In this document: in pieces, positions 26,625 to 34,609 of the stretch
How positions within the stretch are numbered: position 1 is the first letter of the stretch
How the letters are laid out: the number at the start of each line of letters is the position of its first letter
NCBI GenBank assembly: GCA_002163025.1
Contig: MABF01000327.1
Coordinates: forward strand, 1 to 36,609
Length of the DNA stretch: 36,609 nt
Reading direction: 5' to 3'
DNA from: 'Osedax' symbiont bacterium Rs2_46_30_T18
GTDB taxonomy: Bacteria > Pseudomonadota > Gammaproteobacteria > Pseudomonadales > Balneatricaceae
Made by a program: the position numbers and the translations under genes
The notes under the pieces: generated by a model
The model's database searches: none
Seen by the model: the letters and a program-made list of their open reading frames with translations, nothing else
Told to the model about the DNA's origin: nothing

Positions 26625-27287
26625 ATGAACATTCCACGTAAAATTATCATAGCCGATGACCATCCGCTGTTTAGACAGGCGCTATTGCAAACTCTAACCT
26701 TAAAGCTGCCCAATGTCAGTTGGCTAGAGGCGGAAACTGTCGAGCAACTACATACGCTATTGGATGAAAATAAAGATGCTGATCTGATTCTGCTGGATCT
26801 TAACATTCCCGGTGCGCACGGCTTCAATACACTGATAAAAACCCGTGGCCAGTACCCGCAGTTACCGGTGGTAGTGGTCTCTGCCTATGAAGATGATGAG
26901 ACGGTGATCAAAGCGATGGAATTTGGAGCGGCGGGCTTTGTGCCTAAATCAACGCCTGTTGAACTGATATTTAAGGCGATCCAGCAAGTGTTACAGGGGG
27001 GAACCTGGATCCCTGAACACATTAACTTGGATAGAGTCAGTGACAGGTCTGATATTGGCGTGCGGATTAGCTCGCTTACCCCGCAGCAACATAAAATATT
27101 ATTAATGTTTGCCGACGGGCTGTTAAATAAACAGATCGCTCACCAACTCAGTCTATCGGAGGCAACTGTTAAAGCGCATGCCACTGCGATCTTTCGTAAA
27201 TTGAAAGTACTGAACAGAACTCAAGCGGTAATCGCAATCAGTCAGTTGGAAGTAGGGTCATCGACTTTTGTCGCCAGTAGCGAATAA
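26625..27287 (+). CDS. LuxR-type response regulator, CrbR/ErdR-like
   Basis: This 220-residue regulator has a receiver domain (IIIADDHPLFRQAL; phospho-acceptor Asp58 in LILLDLNIPG) and a C-terminal LuxR helix-turn-helix (LTPQQHKILLMFADGLLNKQIAHQL). It resembles CrbR of Vibrio and ErdR of Pseudomonas, which activate acetyl-CoA synthetase genes for acetate use. The adjacent SLC5-type kinase and symporter support that. I take the ATG at 26625; a GTG at 26574 would add 17 residues before the receiver. Its last 46 bases overlap the kinase gene tail to tail. Confidence 0.88.
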   Translation: MNIPRKIIIADDHPLFRQALLQTLTLKLPNVSWLEAETVEQLHTLLDENKDADLILLDLNIPGAHGFNTLIKTRGQYPQLPVVVVSAYEDDETVIKAMEFGAAGFVPKSTPVELIFKAIQQVLQGGTWIPEHINLDRVSDRSDIGVRISSLTPQQHKILLMFADGLLNKQIAHQLSLSEATVKAHATAIFRKLKVLNRTQAVIAISQLEVGSSTFVASSE

Positions 27288-30200
27288 TCTTGTTGTAATT
27301 TTTCGCTCAAGAGAGCGCTGATTAATGCTCTTAAGATAGCGGGTTTCATTGGTTTTTTCATAAAACTAAAGCCCGCATTAGTCACTGCTGCGGGTAGATT
27401 CGGATCGGTTGTAGCGGTGATAAGCACTCCGGGAATTCCATAGGAAGAAGCGGCGTTTATCTCTGTCATCAGCTCGAGCCCGGTTTTATCCTCTGACAGT
27501 TGATAGTCCATCAACATAATGTCTATATCATCATTGTACTGGGCATAGTATTGAAGTGCTGAAGTGCTGTTATCACAGGCCAGTACCTGACACTGCCAGG
27601 CCTGTAACAGCGCTACCATGGCCGCCAGTACGTTGGGGTCGTTTTCAATGCACAACACAGTGACCCCCTGCAGGCTAATCACTCTGTTGCTGATTGCTTC
27701 AACAGTACTTTCTTGTGGCTCGGTGACCGGTACTTGAATGGAAAAATTACAGCCGCGGCCAGTGCCGGAGCGCAAACTGAGAGGATGGTTGAGTAATTGG
27801 CTAAAACCTTTAGCGATATTGAGCCCCAGCCCCAGGCCTTTAGAGCTACTTGGCTGATGAGTCGCTAACTGGGTAAACTGTTCAAAAACTAGCGACTGTT
27901 TATCCGCAGCTATGCCTGGGCCATTATCTAGCACTTCTATTGATACGCTATTTTCTAGTCTGCGACATCCAAGAAGCACTCGTCCGGGACTCGCATAGCG
28001 AAAGGCGTTGGCAATCAGATTGTGTAATATACGGCGCAGCAGGTTGGGGTCGGAATACAGCCATATTGAACTGGCCACAACGCGCATCTGCACGTCTTTA
28101 TACTCTTCGTGAGCATTGAACTCACTCATCAGAGAATCAAACAAATCCGCAATCGGGAAAGCTTTATTGTTGGCTCTGATATTACCACTTTCTATTCTGG
28201 CTATGTCCCCGAGCTCACTGAGTAAATTGCTGGCAACTTTTAATGAGTTTTCAATATTGGCAACATAACTTAAATGCTCTTTATTCAGGCCTTTCTGGAA
28301 AGACAGTGCCGTCGTAAACAGCCGCGCCGCCTCCAGCGGCTGCATTAGGTCGTGGCTACAGGCATTTAAGTACTGGCTTTTTTTAACATGTGCCTGGACG
28401 GCCTTGTGTCGCTCACTCTCCAGCTCTACATTGGAGCGCTCCAAACTCTGAGTGCGCTCTGAAACTCGCGTTTCCAAACCTTGGTTGGCTTCGCGCAATA
28501 CTTGTTCCGCTTGCCTGAAGGCGCTGATGTCGGAAAATAGCATCACATAGCCGCCATCGGGTAATGGGTTGCCCTGGATGCGTATGACTTGGCCGGTGTT
28601 GTTTTTTCGCTCAGAGCTATGCGAATTACCGCGCTGCAAATGTTGCAATTTACGGCGGATTATCTCCTCGTTGTCACCGGGACCGCAGCGTCCCTGTTCG
28701 ACATTATAGCGAATCAGCTTTTCGATCGGACAGCCGACGTATAACAGCGCTTGCGGGTAGTCAAAAAGCTCTATATACCTGCTGTTCCAGACCACTAAGT
28801 TCAGCTCGCTGTCTACTACAGAAATGCCCTCGGTACTGTTTTCGATGGCACTTTGCAGCAGCTTATGGCTAAACTGGGTACCATGAGTGGAGGCATCTTC
28901 GATCAGCATGACTATCTGATCTAAAGCGATATCTTTACCTTCAAGGGCCGATGAGATCACCAGTCTGGATGAAGCCGAGCCCATGACGCTGGTGAGCAGA
29001 TGTTCTGTGTGCTCGATGAGTTTGTAGTTGTAAAATCTACTGCCTAAATAGCGGGCGTCGTGAGAGGCGAGGAATTGTTTGAAACTCAACTCTGCCTTTT
29101 CTTCGCCGACAAATCTGGAAGCTAATAATTGAAGTTCACTGGCGTCAATGGTTCTGTTAATGGGCGGGCGCAAGCTATCCGGGCTCTGCCAGTCGAGGAA
29201 GTGGGAGGCCTGCACCCGCTCTTGCACACTCTGGCGACTAAACTGTGAAACCCACCACATAATAAATACGTTAACCACTAAGCTTAACAGTGAGACGGTG
29301 ATATGCGAGGGCAGAAAACTATCGCCAATAGGCTGTGGATACAAGCCAAATTGAGGCAGTAAGTTAAGAAAGAACCACAAGCTAAAACCCGCGCAGATAC
29401 CGCAGATGACACCGGTCAGGCTACTGGATCGCCAGTAAAACGCAGCCACTAATGCCGGGGTAAGTTGGGCTACAGCACCGAAGGCAATCTCTCCCAGGGA
29501 GGAGAGTTTATCGGGAGGAGCGACTAGAAAGACCCCGAACCCAAGCAGTATTACTAAGAATGCCAGTAGTTTTCTGACTGTCAGTAATCGGGCCTTAAAA
29601 CGGGAAAAGTCGCTGTTATTACCACGGTATTTACTAAATAGCAGAGGAAAAAATATTTCGTTGCTGAGCATAGTGCTCAAGGCGATAGCGGCAATAATTA
29701 CCATAGAGCTGGCGGCGGAAATCGCCCCCAGAAACGCCAGTAAGGTTAGCCAGAATTGATTTTCGTTGGCCGGTAGAAACAGTACGTATGCGTCGGCTGC
29801 CACTGAGTCGCCCAGTATCAACTGACCAGCAAGTCCCAGGGGAATCGCGAATAGCGCAAATATCAACAGATAGCCGGGAAAGATAAAGCGGGAAAGTTCT
29901 GAGTCACCGGCGTTGCGCAACTCGACCACCATCACTTGAAACTGTCGCGGCAAAGCCAAAAAGGCAGCCATGCCTATAATCAAACTGCCCAGCATAGTGG
30001 CTAGGTTTGGAAATTGTAGTTGCGCTGAGATCAGTGTATTGGCTTTAGACGCCTGCCATAAATCAGCCGGTGAATCATAGATAAAAAACACTACAAATAA
30101 CCCCAGCACTAGGAAGGCGATAAGCTTGACCAGTGACTCAAATGCGATCGCCAGCATGACCCCGGGGTGTCGCTCTGTGACATCCACCGACCTGATGCCA

Positions 30201-30712
30201 AACAGTAAGGTGAATCCTGCCAGTATGATGGTCACTGCTAAGCCGGTTTGCCAGGAGTTTAATTCTGGGGCAAGGGTCAGTTGTTGATAGGAGTAAACAA
30301 TAGCTTTTAGCTGTAGAGCGATGTAGGGCATAGTGCCAATCAGTGCTACTAAAGTGACAATCACAGCCAACTTTTGCGATTTTCCGTAACGGGCAGCCAG
30401 TAAATCGGCGATTGATGTAACGTTAAGTTTTAAACTGGTTTTAATGATTCGTTGTACAAAAGGCCAGGCGAAGACAAAAAGTAAGATAGGGCCGATAAAG
30501 ATAGGTAAGTGCGAAAAAATGCTAGTAGCCGCTTGAGCGGTGGTGCCTAAAAAGCTCCAGGAGGTACAGTAAACTCCCAGTGTCAGGGCGTAGATTATCG
30601 GCTGGCTGGTCTGCGGGATTTTGTGTCGATATTTATCACCGACGAAGGCAATCAAAAACAGCAGACCGATATAGCCGATGCTAATTGTTATCAATTGCCA
30701 GTTTTGAAACAT
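27242..30712 (-). CDS. SLC5-domain hybrid sensor histidine kinase, CrbS/MxtR-like
   Basis: This 1156-residue inner-membrane sensor has an N-terminal sodium/solute-symporter (SLC5) region of about 13 helices (residues 1-490), a likely STAC linker, a PAS domain near 620-740 and a coiled coil. The kinase core has His787 in CSHDLMQPLEAARLF, an ATPase domain (NLIANAFRYA, VLDNGPGI, GLGLGLNIAKGF), and a C-terminal receiver with Asp1069 in LMDYQLSED. This architecture is that of CrbS/MxtR, which with CrbR/ErdR controls acetate metabolism. It is downstream of a small protein and the symporter, on their strand. Its stop lies inside the regulator gene. Confidence 0.93.
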   Translation of the reverse strand: MFQNWQLITISIGYIGLLFLIAFVGDKYRHKIPQTSQPIIYALTLGVYCTSWSFLGTTAQAATSIFSHLPIFIGPILLFVFAWPFVQRIIKTSLKLNVTSIADLLAARYGKSQKLAVIVTLVALIGTMPYIALQLKAIVYSYQQLTLAPELNSWQTGLAVTIILAGFTLLFGIRSVDVTERHPGVMLAIAFESLVKLIAFLVLGLFVVFFIYDSPADLWQASKANTLISAQLQFPNLATMLGSLIIGMAAFLALPRQFQVMVVELRNAGDSELSRFIFPGYLLIFALFAIPLGLAGQLILGDSVAADAYVLFLPANENQFWLTLLAFLGAISAASSMVIIAAIALSTMLSNEIFFPLLFSKYRGNNSDFSRFKARLLTVRKLLAFLVILLGFGVFLVAPPDKLSSLGEIAFGAVAQLTPALVAAFYWRSSSLTGVICGICAGFSLWFFLNLLPQFGLYPQPIGDSFLPSHITVSLLSLVVNVFIMWWVSQFSRQSVQERVQASHFLDWQSPDSLRPPINRTIDASELQLLASRFVGEEKAELSFKQFLASHDARYLGSRFYNYKLIEHTEHLLTSVMGSASSRLVISSALEGKDIALDQIVMLIEDASTHGTQFSHKLLQSAIENSTEGISVVDSELNLVVWNSRYIELFDYPQALLYVGCPIEKLIRYNVEQGRCGPGDNEEIIRRKLQHLQRGNSHSSERKNNTGQVIRIQGNPLPDGGYVMLFSDISAFRQAEQVLREANQGLETRVSERTQSLERSNVELESERHKAVQAHVKKSQYLNACSHDLMQPLEAARLFTTALSFQKGLNKEHLSYVANIENSLKVASNLLSELGDIARIESGNIRANNKAFPIADLFDSLMSEFNAHEEYKDVQMRVVASSIWLYSDPNLLRRILHNLIANAFRYASPGRVLLGCRRLENSVSIEVLDNGPGIAADKQSLVFEQFTQLATHQPSSSKGLGLGLNIAKGFSQLLNHPLSLRSGTGRGCNFSIQVPVTEPQESTVEAISNRVISLQGVTVLCIENDPNVLAAMVALLQAWQCQVLACDNSTSALQYYAQYNDDIDIMLMDYQLSEDKTGLELMTEINAASSYGIPGVLITATTDPNLPAAVTNAGFSFMKKPMKPAILRALISALLSEKLQQDYSLLATKVDDPTSN

Positions 30713-30761
30713 AGATCAATTCTCGGGAAATAGCGTTGCTAAAGTAATTACTGACTGATTG

Positions 30762-31199
30762 TTACTGGGTAGTGCTAGTAAACTCACTGATATAAGAACC
30801 GCCTTTAATATTGGCAATAATACGCAGTTTCTGATCCGAGCCGGGCTTCTCGATAAGCGCACCCAAATTGGTTTTTGCCCGCCAGTAGTAAGGGTTATCT
30901 GTCATACCCAGAGAGAAACTGGTGGCGTTATTGTCCTGGTCGACTAAAAATAAGGTGGCGGTATCCAGAGGGTAGGTGCTGTTAATTAACGTCTCGCCGC
31001 GCTGATGAGAAATGCTCAGTAAAAACTCGTCTGATTCTAAAATGCAGTTTTTAGCTTTAATATCACACTGATTTTGTACGCTCATGGTGAATATTCTCTT
31101 TTCAGCAGCTTGCTGTTCCTCGTACATATCGGTAATGGCAAAGCCTATTATTGCTAAAAACGGCGCGATAAAAATGGCAATTTTGGTGTGTTTGTTCAC
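30762..31199 (-). CDS. Hypothetical membrane-anchored periplasmic protein
   Basis: This 145-residue protein has one N-terminal hydrophobic segment (residues 7-23, IAIFIAPFLAIIGFAIT) and a polar domain that is probably periplasmic. The domain contains two cysteines, in NQCDIKAKNCIL, that could form a disulfide. The rest is beta-rich, with LLSISHQRGETLINSTYPL and YYWRAKTNLG. I do not recognise the family. It lies between the symporter and sensor kinase genes on their strand, 49 bases before the kinase, so a role in symporter or kinase function is a fair guess only. Confidence 0.7.
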   Translation of the reverse strand: MNKHTKIAIFIAPFLAIIGFAITDMYEEQQAAEKRIFTMSVQNQCDIKAKNCILESDEFLLSISHQRGETLINSTYPLDTATLFLVDQDNNATSFSLGMTDNPYYWRAKTNLGALIEKPGSDQKLRIIANIKGGSYISEFTSTTQ

Positions 31200-31382
31200 A
31201 GGCTACGATCCGTAGTTTATTGTTTTAATTTTCTGACTAATGAATATACATGCTTGTCGTACAGTAGCTATAGAAAATGGTAGAAATATCCAGCTATCGC
31301 ACAAAGCTGCTGGCTTTTTTGTAAAAGTTTGCTGTTTGAAAATTAGTAATACTGTTGCTTTAGAAGGTGATAGTAGTGAAAG

Positions 31383-31404
31383 GATAGGCCCCGAGGGGCC
31401 TATC
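31383..31404 (-). terminator. Hairpin after the symporter gene
   Basis: GATAGGCCC pairs perfectly with GGGCCTATC around a 4-base loop, about 18 bases after the symporter stop. On the minus strand the stem is followed by CTTTCACTACTA, only moderately T-rich. It may weaken read-through into the small protein and kinase genes rather than block it. Confidence 0.6.
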
Positions 31405-31421
31405 ATGTGGATCAATTATTT

Positions 31422-33161
31422 TTAGTGATCATGTGCTGCCGAGACACCACCTGCTGGGGTACGGAAGTTATCCACCATCTGCTGTATTTCTACAGGAGCT
31501 GGTCCAGTTACTTTAGTGACTGCGAAAGCGACTGCAAAGTTAACCACTGCACCTATAACACCAAAGGCGTTAGGTGAAATTCCGAAGAACCAGTTTGGAT
31601 CCATACCGCCGAGGAAAGAAGTACCGGGAATAAACATAATGCCTTTGTGCATAAACACATACAACATCGTGATGCCGATACCAGAGCACATGCCCCAGAC
31701 TGCTGCTACACCGCTTACTTTACGCGAGAAGATACCCATCATTAGTGCCGGGAAGATAGAAGCTGCGGCCAATCCGAAGGCCAGGGCGACCGTCCCCGCG
31801 GCAAACCCAGGCGGATTAAGCCCCAGATAACCAGAGACTAAGATGGCAATGGTCATCACTACTCGTCCAGCCAGTAACTCATTTTTCTCTGAAAGATCAG
31901 GCATAAATACCCCTTTCATTAAATCGTGTGACACTGAGGAGGAGATGGCTAAAAGCAGACCAGCAGCAGTTGACAGTGCAGCAGCCAAACCACCGGCAGC
32001 GACTAACGCGATTACCCAGTTAGGTAAATTTGCGATCGCCGGGTTGGCAAGTACCATAATATCACGGTCAACTTTGACCATTTCATTGCTAGCCTTGTCA
32101 GCTGTGTATTGGATTTTGCCATCACCGTTTTTGTCTTCGAACTTCAACAGACCGGTTTTTTCCCAATCTTTGAACCACTGTGGGCGTTCAGCATAGACCA
32201 AGTTCTCGCCAGCTGCAGGCTCGATTGTGCTCATCAAGTTCAAGCGCGCCATAGCGCCAACTGCCGGGGCAACTGTGTATAACAAAGCGATAAATACTAG
32301 CGCGTAACCCGCTGAAGAACGTGCTGCTTTAACTGATGGTACAGTGAAGAAGCGCATGATGACATGTGGTAGGCCGGCAGTACCGATCATTAGCGATAAA
32401 GTGTACGCGATCATGTTGGCGTTATTGCCCAACTGGCCAGTCGTGTATTCTTTAAAGCCTAATTCAGTCACAACCAGGTCTAACTTATCCAGCAAGTACA
32501 TGCCACTGCCATCAGACAGAGTACTACCCAGACCAAGTTGTGGGATTGGGTTACCCGTCAACTGCATGGAAATGAATACCGCGGGAATAGTGTAGGCGAA
32601 GATCAGAACACAGTACTGAGCAATCTGGGTATAAGTAATACCTTTCATGCCACCTAGTACAGCGTAGACCCATACAACACCCATGCCTATGCCAAGGCCA
32701 AGGCCGTAATCTACTTCTAAAAAGCGTGAGAAAGCTACGCCAACACCTTTCATTTGACCGATAATATAAGTCAGAGAGGCGATAATCAGACAGGCAACTG
32801 CAACGATTCGAGCGCCTTTAGAGTAGTATCTGTCACCGATAAATTCAGGTACTGTAAATTTGCCGTGCTTACGCATATAAGGCGCTAAACACATCGCCAG
32901 TATTACGTAACCGCCGGTCCAGCCCATCAGGAATACAGAACCACCGTAACCTAAGAAAGCAATTAAACCCGCCATCGAGATGAAAGAGGCGGCACTCATC
33001 CAGTCGGCTGCGATAGCCATACCGTTTTGCAGAGGGCCAATACCGCCACCGGCGACGTAGAATTCTTTTGTTGATCCCGCGCGCGCCCACCAGGCAATGG
33101 CGAAATACATTGCAAAAGAGCCGAAAACGGCAATGTAAGTATAAAGTTTTAACTCATCCAT
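31422..33161 (-). CDS. Sodium:solute symporter, VC_2705 family (ActP-like)
   Basis: This 579-residue SLC5 transporter has about 13 membrane helices. The N-terminal part reads WWARAGSTKEFYVAGGGIGPLQNGMAIAADWMSAASFI, the signature of ActP-like symporters. A hydrophilic loop near residues 315-365 contains DKNGDGKIQYTADK, an EF-hand-like sequence. The combination with a DUF4212 partner defines the VC_2705 subfamily; acetate or another short carboxylate is the likely substrate, by analogy and by the neighbouring acetate-type sensor. The ATG follows a GAGGAG ribosome site. The DUF4212 gene ends three bases upstream. Confidence 0.93.
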   Translation of the reverse strand: MDELKLYTYIAVFGSFAMYFAIAWWARAGSTKEFYVAGGGIGPLQNGMAIAADWMSAASFISMAGLIAFLGYGGSVFLMGWTGGYVILAMCLAPYMRKHGKFTVPEFIGDRYYSKGARIVAVACLIIASLTYIIGQMKGVGVAFSRFLEVDYGLGLGIGMGVVWVYAVLGGMKGITYTQIAQYCVLIFAYTIPAVFISMQLTGNPIPQLGLGSTLSDGSGMYLLDKLDLVVTELGFKEYTTGQLGNNANMIAYTLSLMIGTAGLPHVIMRFFTVPSVKAARSSAGYALVFIALLYTVAPAVGAMARLNLMSTIEPAAGENLVYAERPQWFKDWEKTGLLKFEDKNGDGKIQYTADKASNEMVKVDRDIMVLANPAIANLPNWVIALVAAGGLAAALSTAAGLLLAISSSVSHDLMKGVFMPDLSEKNELLAGRVVMTIAILVSGYLGLNPPGFAAGTVALAFGLAAASIFPALMMGIFSRKVSGVAAVWGMCSGIGITMLYVFMHKGIMFIPGTSFLGGMDPNWFFGISPNAFGVIGAVVNFAVAFAVTKVTGPAPVEIQQMVDNFRTPAGGVSAAHDH

Positions 33162-33164
33162 AAA

Positions 33165-33416
33165 TTACTCCTCTACACCGTATTTTTTATCTAATTGATT
33201 CATTTTATATGAATACCAGAACACTAGAGCGACAAAAGTGACGATAGATCCCTGTTGTGCGAACCAGAAGCCAAGTTTGTAACCGCCTAATTTAATTGCA
33301 TTTAGTGGCTCAACTAACACTAAGCCAAAGCCATATGAAACGACGAACCAAATGATCAGGCAGGTCATGATTATGCGCAGGTTGTCCTGCCAATACGATG
33401 AATTGTCTTTCACCAT
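33165..33416 (-). CDS. DUF4212 small symporter subunit
   Basis: This 83-residue membrane protein has two hydrophobic segments (IIMTCLIIWFVVSYGFGLVL and IVTFVALVFWYSY) joined by a loop with GGYKLGFWFAQQGS. It matches DUF4212, found next to VC_2705-type symporters and thought to be a small accessory subunit. I start it at the ATG at 33416 (MVKDNSSYWQ), which has a near-perfect GAAGGAG ribosome site. The longer frame from 33509 adds 31 residues without family resemblance. It is the first gene of the symporter operon. Confidence 0.9.
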   Translation of the reverse strand: MVKDNSSYWQDNLRIIMTCLIIWFVVSYGFGLVLVEPLNAIKLGGYKLGFWFAQQGSIVTFVALVFWYSYKMNQLDKKYGVEE

Positions 33417-34005
33417 AATCTCCTTCAAGCACATTATCTGGTGATAATGTGCCATGCTGTTGTTTTTATATTTATGGATGGCTTCTCTGAAGATTGCTGT
33501 GAAAATCACACTGCTCTAAAGATAACACCGATAACTGAAAGTGAACCTGTAGTGCTAACGCCGACAGATTTACCCTCTATACAGGCTAGCAATCTTTATG
33601 CTTACGAGAAATTAAACTTTAGTCTTATAGCTTGTCGTTAATTAGGGTTACTCGGCCTACACCGAGCTAAAACAGGAGCACAGAGACTGCTGTTGGATGA
33701 AAAAATACGCCGGGGATACGGAAGTTTTGCTCGGCAATGTGGTAATTATCAAAATTTTTGAAGGGTGCAATAGCATCCTGTTTCGTATTTCAATTGCAGC
33801 TTTAATGCAAGTTAAAATCAGCTATTGACTGTTGATTTAAGCGCTCTGCAACGGCGGTTGTAAAAGGCAATAGTGAACAAGATAAAGCTGTAGGGGTTAG
33901 CAGTAGAGGGTTAGTTGGAGGTGGTAGCACTGCAAAAAAATCCGACAGTGAATGTCTCAGCTAAAGACCTTCGATAGCTGAGACTGATTGCAAGTGCTGG
34001 CCTTG
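33417..34005. other. Long intergenic region between symporter operon and rsmD
   Basis: This 589-base region must hold the symporter-operon promoter. It contains a short palindrome, TGTGAAAATCACA (33498-33510), a small hairpin (CTCGG 33651 / CCGAG 33666) and a 10-bp perfect hairpin near its right end. A 43-codon frame at 33697-33828 starts MKKYAGDTEVLL but has no strong support. I see no known gene in it. Confidence 0.45.
33954..33984 (-). terminator. Hairpin after rsmD
   Basis: GTCTCAGCTA pairs perfectly with TAGCTGAGAC, 10 bp, around an 11-base loop, 22 bases beyond the rsmD stop. On the minus strand a run of seven T residues lies some 15 bases further, inside a second weaker stem. This suits the end of the M16-like/rsmD transcript. 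Confidence 0.55.
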
Positions 34006-34599
34006 TTAAGTTTTATACAATCGATAATGTACCTGGCCGCTGATTTTTTCCCGGTGCATTGTCCATGGGCACTGCAGTGCAGCACCGGGCTCGGATTCTA
34101 TATAGATCAGAGCATTGTCGTGTAACATCTGTTGATCCAGCAGTAATTGGCAGATGCCTTGCAGATGATTTTTATTAAAGGGTGGATCGAGGAAGACAAT
34201 GTGGTATTTGTTGGCTTTATCTGCGGTGGCTGTTGGCTGTTTTAGCCAGCTTATAGCGTCCTGCTGCACAACATTGGCGCTGGTTGTATTTAGCAGGGCA
34301 ATGTTATCTCGCAATGACTGGCAGGAAGCTTGGGCCAGGTCGACAAAAGTACAGCTTTTAGCGCCTCTGGATAGCGCTTCAAAACCCAGCGCACCGCTGC
34401 CTGCGAATAAATCCAGGCACTCGGCACCGGGGACCGCAGCCTGTATCCAGTTAAACAAAGTCTCACGCACTCTATCAGGGGTGGGGCGCAGGCCTTCGAT
34501 ATCCGGGAAAGGCAGTTTTCGGCTGCGCCACTGACCGCCAATAATTCGCACTTGGGCAACTGTTGCTGGCTTTTTTGGCTGTTTGGCTCTTGGCGACAT
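34006..34599 (-). CDS. rsmD: 16S rRNA (guanine(966)-N2)-methyltransferase
   Basis: This enzyme methylates G966 of 16S rRNA in the 30S subunit, using S-adenosylmethionine. Motifs are RIIGGQWRSRKLPFP, RPTPDRVRETLFNWI, the SAM loop DLFAGSGALGFEALSRGA and the catalytic DPPF in VFLDPPFNKNHL. Starting at the ATG at 34599 (MSPRAKQPKK) gives 197 residues, as in E. coli (198). The frame extends upstream to 34698, but that part overlaps the M16-like gene. It begins 10 bases after the M16-like stop, so the two are co-transcribed. The neighbouring ftsY is the usual partner. Confidence 0.96.
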   Translation of the reverse strand: MSPRAKQPKKPATVAQVRIIGGQWRSRKLPFPDIEGLRPTPDRVRETLFNWIQAAVPGAECLDLFAGSGALGFEALSRGAKSCTFVDLAQASCQSLRDNIALLNTTSANVVQQDAISWLKQPTATADKANKYHIVFLDPPFNKNHLQGICQLLLDQQMLHDNALIYIESEPGAALQCPWTMHREKISGQVHYRLYKT

Positions 34600-34609
34600 A
34601 GTGATTAAG

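Noticed and set aside
33417-33509. Longer DUF4212 reading from 33509
   Set aside because: The ATG at 33416 has a near-perfect ribosome site and gives the family's length; the extra 31 residues have no family character.
33498-33510. CRP site before the symporter operon
   Set aside because: TGTGA and TCACA are present but separated by three bases instead of the six needed for a CRP site.
33697-33828. 43-codon frame starting MKKYAGDTEVLL
   Set aside because: There is no recognisable family and the sequence around it looks non-coding; support is too thin to call a gene.
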